Assembly: GCA_035696245.1 (NCBI GenBank)
Contig: DASRQW010000050.1
Coordinates: forward strand, 1 to 43,794
Direction of reading: 5' to 3'
Length of the DNA: 43,794 nucleotides
DNA from: Longimicrobiaceae bacterium
Lineage (GTDB): Bacteria; Gemmatimonadota; Gemmatimonadetes; Longimicrobiales; Longimicrobiaceae
Part shown: one piece after another, positions 1 to 8,491 of the stretch
Layout: each line of letters opens with the position of its first letter
Position numbering within the stretch: the stretch's first letter is position 1
Made by a program: the position numbers and the translations under genes
Notes under the pieces: generated by a model
Seen by the model: the letters and a program-made list of their open reading frames with translations, nothing else
Database searches by the model: none
What the model was told of the DNA's origin: nothing

Positions 1-299
1 CCGATGTACAGGTGGCAGAAGCCGCCGATCTTGCCCAGCGCGTACGCCTCGGCCGTCTTCTCCTCGAAGCGGCGCGCCAGCAGCATGTCGTACGCGATGC
101 GGCGGAGCCGGTCGCGGTCCAGCCCCTGGATCCGCTCCTCGTCGCTCAGCTTCGGCTTGTCGGCCTGCTGCCACGCCGAGTCGGGCGCGGGGTTCACGGG
201 GTGGCCCTCGTGGTTGTCCGGGGCCTCGCCGTTGGGTGTGGGATCGGCCGCGGGCTCGTCGTCCACCGCCAGCGCCGTCTGGTCGTTTTTGTCAGCCAT
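1..299 (-). CDS. pdhA: Pyruvate dehydrogenase E1 component, alpha subunit (partial, N-terminus only)
   Basis: This gene runs off the left edge; only its first 99 residues are visible. E1 alpha binds thiamine diphosphate with E1 beta and decarboxylates pyruvate, passing the acetyl group to lipoyl-E2. The first 55 residues are an acidic, Pro/Ala-rich extension. Residues 66-99 match the start of the E1 alpha fold, with the family hallmarks MLLARRFEEK and GGFCHLYIG. The ATG at 297-299 follows no strong Shine-Dalgarno. It lies 59 bases downstream of the Uma2 gene and in the same direction as lipA, the enzyme that makes the E2 cofactor, which supports a PDH operon. The catalytic residues are outside the window. 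Confidence 0.88.
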   Translation of the reverse strand, partial: MADKNDQTALAVDDEPAADPTPNGEAPDNHEGHPVNPAPDSAWQQADKPKLSDEERIQGLDRDRLRRIAYDMLLARRFEEKTAEAYALGKIGGFCHLYI

Positions 300-358
300 T
301 TCGTCCATCCGTCGGAATTGCGTGCGGGCGCCGGCCCGCGGCGTCCGCCCGGGCGCGC

Positions 359-934
359 TCAGGGGAGCACGCCCTCGTAAACCTCGTCCAGCGCCAGCGC
401 GCACCCGATGCTCTCCAGGGGCAGCGCGGCGCCGGGTCCCTCCGCCATCTCGAACAGCCACAGCCCGCCGGGCTGGCGCACGTACCACTCCGCCCGCCGC
501 GCGTCCTGCCGCAGCAGCACGTACTGCTGCAGCGACGGATTCCGCCGGTACAGGTCCCACTTGGCGCCCCGGTCGAACCGCTCGGTGGAGGGAGAGAGCA
601 CCTCCACGATCACCGAGGGGTTCACCAGCGTGTCGAGCTCGCCGTCTTCGAAGGCGGGCTCGCCACACGCGACCACCAGGTCCGGGTAGAGGTACGCGCC
701 GGTGGACGGCACCCGCACGCGCATGTCGGCCACGTACGCCTCGCACGGCCGCCCGCCCAGCTGGTTTCCCAGCGCGGTCGCGAGCTTGAAGACGATACGC
801 CCGTGCGCGCGGCTGGCGCCGCTCATGGCGCGCGCCTCGCCGCCCACGTACTCGCTGCGGTACTCCGCCCGCCGCTCGCGGACCAGGTACTCGTGGGGCG
901 TGAGCGGCGGATACTCGGTGGTGGTGGGCGTCAC
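359..934 (-). CDS. Uma2 family (DUF820) putative PD-(D/E)xK nuclease
   Basis: The 191-residue protein has the usual length and pattern of the Uma2 family, whose members have a restriction-endonuclease-like fold but mostly no known role. The active-site elements are visible: PD at residues 84-85, E111 in IVEVLSPST, and D121 with K125 in the following DRGAKWDLYR. The N-terminal motif with LTPHEYL is also typical. It sits 36 bases after lipA and 59 before pdhA on the same strand, so it is probably co-transcribed with them, although no functional link is known. Uma2 genes are highly multiplied in Cyanobacteria, Chloroflexi and related phyla and move between genomes, so this may be an insertion into a lipoate/PDH operon. 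Confidence 0.9.
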   Translation of the reverse strand: MTPTTTEYPPLTPHEYLVRERRAEYRSEYVGGEARAMSGASRAHGRIVFKLATALGNQLGGRPCEAYVADMRVRVPSTGAYLYPDLVVACGEPAFEDGELDTLVNPSVIVEVLSPSTERFDRGAKWDLYRRNPSLQQYVLLRQDARRAEWYVRQPGGLWLFEMAEGPGAALPLESIGCALALDEVYEGVLP

Positions 935-970
935 GGCGCCTCGCGGTCTAGAAGGTTGAGCCTGCCTCCC

Positions 971-2092
971 TCAGAAGCTTCCGATCTGGATCAGCTGCGG
1001 TGCGGCCGGCGAGGGCGCGAGCCGTGCCGCCGCCTCGGCGGCGTCGATGCGCACGGCGTCGTCCAGGTCGGCCTCCACGATCTCGGTGATCCGGCCGGGG
1101 CCGCCGGCCTCCACCTCGCGCGCCTGCTCGCGGGCGTGGTAAGACGAGCGCACCAGCGGGCCCGCCTCCACGTGCCGGAAGCCCAGCTCCCGCTCGCCGA
1201 TCTCCTTCCACTGCCGGAACTCGTCGGGGATGACCCAGCGGTCCAGGGGGATGTGGTGCTCGGAAGGGCGCAGGTACTGCCCCAGCGTGAGGATGTCGAC
1301 CGCCGCCTCGCGCAGGTCGCGCATCGACTGGAATATCTCGTCCTCCGTCTCGCCCATCCCCAGGATGATGGCGCTCTTGGTGAGCATGGACGGGTCGAGC
1401 TTCTTCACCGCGCCCAGCAGCGAGATGGAGCGCCAGTAGCGCGCGCCCGGACGCACGGCGCGCACCAGCCGCTCCACGGTGTCGATGTTGTGCGCAAGGA
1501 TCTCGGGCTTGGCCTCGACGACGGCGGCGAGGGCGTGCTCGCGGCCGCGGAAGTCGGGGATCAGCACCTCGACCGAGCAGCCGGGCACGCGCTCGTGGAT
1601 CTGGCGGATGACCGCTGCGTAGATGCCGGCGCCGCCATCGGCCAGCTCGTCGCGGTTCACCGAGGTGATCACCGCGTGCTCCAGGCCCATGGCCACCACG
1701 CTGTCGGCCACGCGGCGAGGCTCGTCCCAGTCCAGCTCGCTGGGCATGCCGTGGGCCACCGCGCAGTACTTGCACGCGCGGGTGCACACGTCGCCCAGGA
1801 TCATGAAGGTGGCGGTGCCGCTCTCCCAGCACTCGCCGATGTTGGGGCAGTGGGCCTCCTCGCACACGGTGTGCAGCCCCTGCTCGCGCATCATCTTCTG
1901 GAGGCGCAGGTAGTTCGCCCCGCCGGGCGCGCGCACCTTCAGCCACTCGGGCTTGCGCGCGCGCGCGGGAATGCCCGCCTGCCCCTCGGCGAGGTGCAGG
2001 GTGGGCTTGCCCTTGCTCTTGACCACCCCGTTGTCCTTGCCGGCCGGCGCGTAGCCGTACGGCGCGGCGGGGGGTGTGATGGAACCGCTCAT
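971..2092 (-). CDS. lipA: Lipoyl synthase (radical SAM)
   Basis: LipA inserts two sulfur atoms into octanoyl groups on E2 and GcvH proteins to make lipoate. The 373-residue protein carries both iron-sulfur sites: the auxiliary-cluster cysteines C77, C82 and C88 (CEEAHCPNIGEC) and the radical SAM CxxxCxxC at C103, C107 and C110. The RSSYHA motif, whose serine ligates the auxiliary cluster, is present near residue 316. The N-terminal extension of about 45 residues is longer than in E. coli. The C-terminal 45 residues past RSSYHA are Ala/Glu-rich and not conserved. The ATG at 2092 is the best start. Gene order lipA, Uma2, pdhA links cofactor assembly to its target enzyme. Confidence 0.97.
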   Translation of the reverse strand: MSGSITPPAAPYGYAPAGKDNGVVKSKGKPTLHLAEGQAGIPARARKPEWLKVRAPGGANYLRLQKMMREQGLHTVCEEAHCPNIGECWESGTATFMILGDVCTRACKYCAVAHGMPSELDWDEPRRVADSVVAMGLEHAVITSVNRDELADGGAGIYAAVIRQIHERVPGCSVEVLIPDFRGREHALAAVVEAKPEILAHNIDTVERLVRAVRPGARYWRSISLLGAVKKLDPSMLTKSAIILGMGETEDEIFQSMRDLREAAVDILTLGQYLRPSEHHIPLDRWVIPDEFRQWKEIGERELGFRHVEAGPLVRSSYHAREQAREVEAGGPGRITEIVEADLDDAVRIDAAEAAARLAPSPAAPQLIQIGSF

Positions 2093-2148
2093 CTATCGGT
2101 CTCCCCGTCGGCGCGGCCGTGGCCGCTCGTGGGATCGTTCGCATGCTC

Positions 2149-2169
2149 CGGGTGAGCGCGGCTCACCCG
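2149..2169. other. Perfect inverted repeat upstream of lipA
   Basis: CGGGTGAGC and GCTCACCCG form a perfect 9-base stem around a 3-base loop. It lies between the end of the acyl-CoA dehydrogenase gene and the start of lipA, both on minus. It could be a terminator for the former or an operator for the latter. No T-run follows on either strand. Confidence 0.4.
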
Positions 2170-2373
2170 CGGGGCCGTGAAGCCCCGGCCTGCCGTGTCG
2201 TGAAAGCCCAAACTTACCCGGCGAGTCAAGGCCCCGCAACGCCGGGCGGGCCGACCGTTCCGCCCGCGCACGTTCAGGGCCGCGCCGCCAGCACACGCAC
2301 GGCAGCAGCCGTCCCAAGCGGAGGAGCTGCCGACCGGGCTGTCGGGTAAAGGCGAACGTACCCCGCCGCACCC

Positions 2374-4074
<1,701 letters not shown>

Positions 4075-4470
4075 GGCGGGTCGGGAGGTGGGATTGTTTG
4101 ATGTGACGGGAGATGCGCAGCCTGCGGTCGGATCGGACCGGAGATGCGGATCGACAGATAGGGTGCTCAGCCGTAGATGAGAACCTGGGATGCAGCCACG
4201 CCGAAGCACATCACGGATGCGCATCTCCCGATACGCACCGGGACATCATCACGGATGCGACGCGCTCCTATCCGAGGTCGGATCCTCGGCGGCAGCCCAC
4301 AGTGGTGAGCTTCATGCCGTCGTAGCCGCGGTTCACCCGCCAGGCTTCTCGCATCTCCCGCAACGCTGGCGCCGTTCCCTTCCGCCTTGCATCTCCCGAG
4401 ACGCTCCGGCGCTCCGCCCGACATCTTCCGAACTCGCCGATCTGCCAGTCGCACCGCACGCATCATCCGC
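4075..4470. other. Intergenic region, 396 bases, carrying a cluster of the CGGGAGATGCG repeat
   Basis: No convincing gene is seen. The short open frames here have no family signature and consist of repeat-derived sequence. The region holds four or five copies of the dispersed motif in both orientations. Confidence 0.7.
4107..4398. repeat. Cluster of dispersed CGGGAGATGCG motifs
   Basis: Exact copies are at 4107-4117 (plus), 4220-4230 (minus) and 4350-4360 (minus). Near copies are at 4138-4148 (CCGGAGATGCG) and 4388-4398 (TGCATCTCCCG). The first two exact copies are inverted relative to each other about 100 bases apart. This is the densest cluster in the window. Confidence 0.85.
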
Positions 4471-5265
4471 TCACCTGAACGACTTCATCACCTTCTTGGC
4501 GGCGCGGAGGACGAGGGAGCGGGGGGCGACGCGGACCGCGGCGGCGGCGATGCCGTTGATGAGGCCGGGAACGACGCTCGCCGTGCCGCGTTCGAGGGCG
4601 AGCAGCGCGGCATCCACCACCTGCTGCGGCGTGCGGATGCCCAGCGTCTTCTCGCTGACCGACGTGCCGGCGACCTGCTGGAACTCCGTCGCGACGGGGC
4701 CGGGGGACACGGCGACGATGCGGACGCCGTCGTCGCGGCTCTCCTCCGCCACGGCTTCGGAGAGGGCGAGGACGAACGCCTTGCTCGCGGCGTACGCGGC
4801 CATGTACGGGATCGGCTGGTAGCCCGCGATGGAGGCGACGTTGACGACGGCGCCGGACCGCCGGCTCCGCATCTCCCGCAGCGCCGCGTGCATCAGCTCC
4901 ATGGGCGCCATGCAGTTGAGCCGCACCATCTCCGCCTGCCTATCGGCGGACAGTTCGTCGAAACGCCCGCGGAGGCCGAACCCGGCGTTGTTGATCAGCA
5001 GATCGATCCGACGTCCATCATCCGAAGCGGAGGCCCACAAGGCGGATGGCGCTCCGGGCTGCGCGAGATCCGCGGGAACCACCACCGTTTGCACGTGGTA
5101 CGCACGGGCAAGCTCGTCCTCCAGCGCGCGCAGCCGGTCCTCGCGCCGCGCGCTCACGGCCACGTGCATCCCCCGCCGCGCCAGCTCGCGCGCGAACGCC
5201 TCGCCGATGCCGGCGGACGCGCCGGTGACCAGCGCCCAGCGGCCGGCGTACTCCCATCTCTCCAT
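4471..5265 (-). CDS. Short-chain dehydrogenase/reductase (SDR)
   Basis: This is a 264-residue classical SDR that oxidises or reduces an unknown substrate with NAD(P). Visible motifs are TGASAGIG at residues 14-21 for the dinucleotide, NNAG at 92-95, the catalytic Ser145, and YAASK with Tyr158 and Lys162. Arg40 and Arg41 after the second beta strand suggest NADPH preference. The C-terminal stretch with VVPGLINGIAAAAVRVAPR resembles DltE/YqjQ-type SDRs. The ATG at 5263-5265 is chosen because the Rossmann fold starts about 10 residues later; a much longer open frame continues upstream but has no homology character. It is followed upstream by a small membrane-peptide gene in the same direction, 50 bases away. 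Confidence 0.93.
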   Translation of the reverse strand: MERWEYAGRWALVTGASAGIGEAFARELARRGMHVAVSARREDRLRALEDELARAYHVQTVVVPADLAQPGAPSALWASASDDGRRIDLLINNAGFGLRGRFDELSADRQAEMVRLNCMAPMELMHAALREMRSRRSGAVVNVASIAGYQPIPYMAAYAASKAFVLALSEAVAEESRDDGVRIVAVSPGPVATEFQQVAGTSVSEKTLGIRTPQQVVDAALLALERGTASVVPGLINGIAAAAVRVAPRSLVLRAAKKVMKSFR

Positions 5266-5315
5266 GCGTCCCCGTTGCGGCCGAGCGGAAGGCCCGCGCT
5301 CCGGACGGGCGCGGC

Positions 5316-5444
5316 TCAGCGGAAGATGCCGAAGTGGCCCAGCAGCCACCAGAGGATGATGAAGATGATGATGGTGCTGAAGCACCCGCCGCCCAGCTTC
5401 TTCGCGCCGTACCCCGCGGCCATGCCCCGAAGCAGCTTGCTCAT
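5316..5444 (-). CDS. Small membrane peptide, 42 residues
   Basis: A short gene with a strong Shine-Dalgarno (GGGGAGAG, 6 bases before ATG) encodes a 42-residue peptide. Residues 1-16 are basic (MSKLLRGMAAGYGAKK). A triple glycine and cysteine follow, then a single hydrophobic helix of about 17 residues rich in Ile/Leu/Trp, ending in HFGIFR. The topology fits a bitopic inner-membrane peptide. It lies 50 bases upstream of the SDR gene on the same strand and may be co-transcribed. Function unknown. The clean ribosome site, membrane-helix pattern and codon use argue for a real gene rather than noise. Confidence 0.68.
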   Translation of the reverse strand: MSKLLRGMAAGYGAKKLGGGCFSTIIIFIILWWLLGHFGIFR

Positions 5445-5538
5445 GTCGCTCTCCCCGTCCGGTCGCTAGTTTTGTCCGTCCGCCGCGCCGCCGCGCGCAC
5501 GGACCATACCAGCGCGCCACCCGCCACCTCCACGATCC

Positions 5539-6084
5539 ATGCGCTCCGCCGCCGCACTGCTCGCCCTCGCTCTCCTGGCCGCCGCGCCCGTCCGCGCGCA
5601 GATGCCGGGAGCCGTCGCGCCGGGCGCGCGCATCCGCGTGTGGCTCACGCCGCTGCCGCGGAAGGTGGAGGGATCGGCGGTGCCGCAGCAGCTGCGCGGC
5701 TCGCTGGTGTCGCTCACGGCGGACTCGATCACCGTCCGCATCCACCCGCAGTCCGCTCCGGTCACGCTGGCGCGGCGGGGCGTGTGGCGCATCGACGTGA
5801 GCCACGGCGTGCCTTCGCGCGTGGAGAGCGCGGCGCGCGCCGGCTTGGGCGGCGCGGTGGTGGGCGCCTTCTACGCACCCATCATCGACTACGACCGGCG
5901 CTACTTCCGGAACACGGGCGAGGCCGCTTGGAAGGGCGCGGCCTACGGGGCGGCGTACGGTGCCGCGCTGGGCGCCATCTTCCCGCGCGAGCGGTGGAGG
6001 CGCGTGCGGCGCCCCGCCCAGCTCACGGTCGGCGCTCCGCCGGCCGGCAAGGGAGTGACGGTAGGCATCCGCATCGGCATGTAG
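5539..6084 (+). CDS. Secreted protein of unknown function
   Basis: The 181-residue protein starts with a clear Sec signal peptide (residues 1-20, cleavage after APVRAQ or so). The mature part has a short beta-rich segment (RGSLVSLTADSITVRI, residues 53-68) followed by Gly/Ala-rich stretches around residues 100-150 with small-residue spacing that resembles a glycine zipper (GAAYGAAYGAALGAIFP). Proteins of this layout are common in Gemmatimonadota and lack assigned roles. It is the first gene of a plus-strand group. Possibly it is an outer-membrane-associated or periplasmic protein. I do not recognise a named family. Confidence 0.75.
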   Translation: MRSAAALLALALLAAAPVRAQMPGAVAPGARIRVWLTPLPRKVEGSAVPQQLRGSLVSLTADSITVRIHPQSAPVTLARRGVWRIDVSHGVPSRVESAARAGLGGAVVGAFYAPIIDYDRRYFRNTGEAAWKGAAYGAAYGAALGAIFPRERWRRVRRPAQLTVGAPPAGKGVTVGIRIGM

Positions 6085-6161
6085 CCCGCGGAAACGCCGA
6101 ACGGCTTCTGGTGGATGCGGGGCCGATCCGGTAGAATCCCGCCCTCGCGACGACCCCGATC

Positions 6162-6172
6162 CGCATCTCCCG
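6162..6172 (-). repeat. Dispersed CGGGAGATGCG motif
   Basis: An exact copy in minus orientation lies 13 bases before the metallophosphoesterase start. Upstream, at about 6114-6121, GGATGCGG can pair with the CCGCATC part of the motif. Confidence 0.7.
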
Positions 6173-6185
6173 ACAACGCGTTCCG

Positions 6186-7454
6186 TTGAAGCCCAAGCTC
6201 CTCGCGTCCGCCCTCCTCTCGCTGCTCGCCACCGCACCCGCGGCCGGCGGGCAGCAGACGTTTCCGCGCGCGCGGGCGCCGCTGTACGCCTGGGTCCAGC
6301 TCGCCGCGGACGACCACTGGCTGGTGCGCGCCGTCTACCCCGCCACCACGCCGGTCTGCCCGGCGCCGACGCGCGTCCGCGCCATGCCCGACGCCGCGTT
6401 CCCCGTCCTGGTCTGCGAGGCGCGCCTGCCACGCACGACCGCGGCGGTCACCGTGGCCGGCCGCCGCTTCGCACGCCCGCGGCGCGACCCCGGCACCATC
6501 GCCATCGTGGGCGACACGGGCTGCCGCGTGAAGCAGACGCAGGTGCAGGAGTGCGACGAGGCCGCCGCGTGGCCGTTCGCGCGCGTGGCGGACCGGATCG
6601 CGGTGACCGGGCCTGGCCTCGTCGTCCACGTGGGCGACTACTACTACCGCGAGGCGTGCCCGGAAGACGCACCGGGCTGCGCGGGCGGCGGGCCCACGGG
6701 CGACACGTGGGCGAGCTGGGAGGCGGACTTCTTCCGACCCGCGGCAAGCCTGCTGCGCGTGGCACCGTGGGCCTTCGCGCGCGGCAACCACGAGAACTGC
6801 GACCGCGGCGGCGAGGGGTGGTTCCGCCTGCTCGACCCGGCGGAGCGCCCGTCGTACGCCGGGGCGGCGTGCTCCACCTTCACGCCCGCGTACGCCATCC
6901 ACCTGGCCGGCCTGGACCTGCTGATGCTGGACAGCGGCTGCGCGCCCGCCGGCGCCTGGTGCCTGCCGAACGACTCCGTGCGCCTCGCCGGCTACACGCG
7001 CGAGGTGGAATCGCTGAAGCGCCTCGCCGGCAGCACGCCCGCCTGGCTGGTGACGCACACGCCGTTGTGGGCCGTCTCCAACCCCGGCGGCGACTCCACC
7101 GGCACCGCGTCGCTCCAGGCCGCAGTCCGCACCGTCGGCCTCCCCGCGTCCGTGCGGATGGTGCTGAGCGGCCACGTGCACCTCTTCCAGTCGCTCGGCT
7201 TCGCGGGCGCTCGGCCGCCGCAGATCGTCGCGGGCAACGGCGGTACCGCGCTGGACGTCCCCGCGGCGCCTCCCGCGAGGGGACGGCCGATGGACGGCGT
7301 GCCGCTCGAAGCCTACTCGTGGTCGGATGCGTTCGGGTACAGCACGGCGCGGCGGGTTCCCGGCGGCTGGACCGTCACCATGCACCCGGTAGAAGGCGGC
7401 ACCCCGCTCACCTGCCGCATCGTGGCGATGCGCTCCACCTGCACCACGCCATGA
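6186..7454 (+). CDS. Secreted calcineurin-like metallophosphoesterase
   Basis: This 422-residue protein has a signal peptide (residues 1-23, ending AAGGQQ) and a two-metal phosphoesterase domain. The metal-binding motifs occur in order: GDTGCR near residue 108, HVGDYYYR near 147, GNHENC near 199, VTHTPLW near 290 and SGHVHLFQ near 331. Spacing and the GDYYYR form resemble purple acid phosphatase-like enzymes. Several cysteine pairs fit an oxidising periplasmic or extracellular location. The start is TTG at 6186; no ATG lies near the signal peptide. It ends with an ATGA overlap with the acetyltransferase gene, indicating translational coupling. Substrate unknown. Confidence 0.9.
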   Translation: MKPKLLASALLSLLATAPAAGGQQTFPRARAPLYAWVQLAADDHWLVRAVYPATTPVCPAPTRVRAMPDAAFPVLVCEARLPRTTAAVTVAGRRFARPRRDPGTIAIVGDTGCRVKQTQVQECDEAAAWPFARVADRIAVTGPGLVVHVGDYYYREACPEDAPGCAGGGPTGDTWASWEADFFRPAASLLRVAPWAFARGNHENCDRGGEGWFRLLDPAERPSYAGAACSTFTPAYAIHLAGLDLLMLDSGCAPAGAWCLPNDSVRLAGYTREVESLKRLAGSTPAWLVTHTPLWAVSNPGGDSTGTASLQAAVRTVGLPASVRMVLSGHVHLFQSLGFAGARPPQIVAGNGGTALDVPAAPPARGRPMDGVPLEAYSWSDAFGYSTARRVPGGWTVTMHPVEGGTPLTCRIVAMRSTCTTP

Positions 7455-8056
7455 GCGGCCCCACGATGCAAACGGCGGATGCGACCTCCACCCGCCCCGG
7501 CCTCACGCTCCGCACGGGCACTGCGGCCGACGCGGCGGCGCTGGCGGAGCTGGGCGCCCGCACGTTCGTGGAGACGTACGCGGCGGACAACCGGCCGGAG
7601 GACATGGCGGCGTTCATGTCCGCCGTGTTCGGTGCGGAGCAGCAGGCCGCCGAGCTGGCGGACCCCGCGTCGCTGTTCGTGCTGGCGGAGATGGGCGGCC
7701 GGCCCGCGGGATACGCGCTGCTGCGCTGGAGCCCGCCGCTGGACTGCGTGCCCGGACCGAGCCCGGTCTACCTCGCGCGGCTGTACGTGGCGCGCGAGTG
7801 GATCGGCGCGGGGGTGGGTCCGGCGCTGCTGCACGCGTCCATGCGGGAGGCGGCGGACCGCGGCGGGCGCACGCTGTGGCTGGCGGTGTGGACGCGAAAC
7901 CCGCGCGCGATCGCCTTCTACCGCAAGCACGGCCTGGAGATCGTGGGCGAGGACACCTTCCAGCTCGGCAGGGATCTCCAGATCGACCACGTGATGAGCC
8001 GCCCCATCGGCCCGGCGCCGGCGGGGCACCACGGCACACCCGAACGGGACGGCTGA
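7451..8056 (+). CDS. GNAT-family N-acetyltransferase
   Basis: This is a 201-residue acetyl-CoA-dependent N-acetyltransferase. Residues 35-60 (ARTFVETYAADNRPEDM) resemble the N-terminal helix of the PaiA-like group, which acetylates polyamines and other small amines. The acetyl-CoA loop is seen as REWIGAGVGPALL, and RAIAFYRKHGLEIVGE is the typical C-terminal helix and strand. The ATG at 7451 overlaps the stop of the upstream phosphoesterase by 4 bases; a second ATG at 7466 is an alternative. The actual substrate cannot be told from the sequence. It is probably co-transcribed with both neighbours. Confidence 0.9.
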   Translation: MSGPTMQTADATSTRPGLTLRTGTAADAAALAELGARTFVETYAADNRPEDMAAFMSAVFGAEQQAAELADPASLFVLAEMGGRPAGYALLRWSPPLDCVPGPSPVYLARLYVAREWIGAGVGPALLHASMREAADRGGRTLWLAVWTRNPRAIAFYRKHGLEIVGEDTFQLGRDLQIDHVMSRPIGPAPAGHHGTPERDG

Positions 8057-8059
8057 GCG

Positions 8060-8380
8060 ATGCGGCGCGGAGACGCGGAAGACGGGGAGATGGCGCGCGG
8101 GCTGCGCGCGGCCGGGGCGACGCTGGGGGCCAGCTACTACGTGCACCTGGGCTGCCTGGCGGACTTCATGGAGCGAGTGGGCCGCAAGCGCCAGGTGGTG
8201 CAGCCGGACCGCATCCGCTGGTTCGGCGCCGCCGAGCTGGTGGAGCGCCGCGACGTGTACGCCTGCGACCAGTGCCACCGCGACTTCCACCCGGCGGACG
8301 AAGGCTGCCTCTGCCTCTGGGTCACCACCCCCGCCGAGCTCGCCGGCTGGCTCCACGCCCGCTTCCATCACCCCGGCTGA
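8060..8380 (+). CDS. Small Cys/His-containing protein of unknown function
   Basis: This 106-residue protein starts 3 bases after the acetyltransferase stop, so it is the last gene of the three-gene plus-strand operon. It has a CDQCHRDFH segment (residues about 74-82) followed by CLCLW about eight residues later, which could bind a single zinc ion. It is otherwise soluble, with no signal peptide or membrane segment. I do not recognise the family. A strong hairpin terminator follows 40 bases downstream. Confidence 0.7.
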   Translation: MRRGDAEDGEMARGLRAAGATLGASYYVHLGCLADFMERVGRKRQVVQPDRIRWFGAAELVERRDVYACDQCHRDFHPADEGCLCLWVTTPAELAGWLHARFHHPG

Positions 8381-8420
8381 TCGCCTCCAGCGAGCGACAT
8401 CTCCGCCGAAAATGCGCAGT

Positions 8421-8459
8421 ACGACGAAGGGCCCCGCACCGCGCGAGGCCCTTCGTCGT
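8421..8459. terminator. Bidirectional hairpin terminator between convergent genes
   Basis: ACGACGAAGGGCC (8421-8433) and GGCCCTTCGTCGT (8447-8459) form a perfect 13-base stem around a 13-base loop. It sits between the plus-strand operon ending at 8380 and the minus-strand MFS gene ending at 8492, so it can end both. There is no T-run; the stem ends in CTTCGTCGTT. Confidence 0.85.
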
Positions 8460-8479
8460 TCACGCCGCATCGGCAGACG

Positions 8480-8490
8480 CGCATCTCCCG
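8480..8490 (-). repeat. Dispersed CGGGAGATGCG motif
   Basis: An exact minus-orientation copy lies directly after the stop codon of the MFS gene, in the short gap before the shared terminator. Confidence 0.7.
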
Positions 8491-8491
8491 C

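Noticed and set aside
2206-2240. TTGACT with a possible minus-10 upstream of lipA on minus
   Set aside because: The box at 17 bases (CTTTCA) is too far from consensus to call a promoter.
4167-4466. Minus-strand frame of 99 codons in the repeat cluster
   Set aside because: It consists mostly of repeat-derived sequence, with no ribosome site and no recognisable family.
4869-4879. CGCATCTCCCG motif inside the SDR gene
   Set aside because: It encodes LREMRS, a plausible protein segment; coding constraint explains it, so it is not counted with the intergenic repeats. The TGGGAGATGCG in the TPR-like gene (18808-18818) was left out for the same reason.
5266-6432. Long N-terminal extension of the SDR frame
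   Set aside because: The Rossmann motif starts just after 5265, and the extension overlaps the 42-residue peptide gene and two plus-strand genes.
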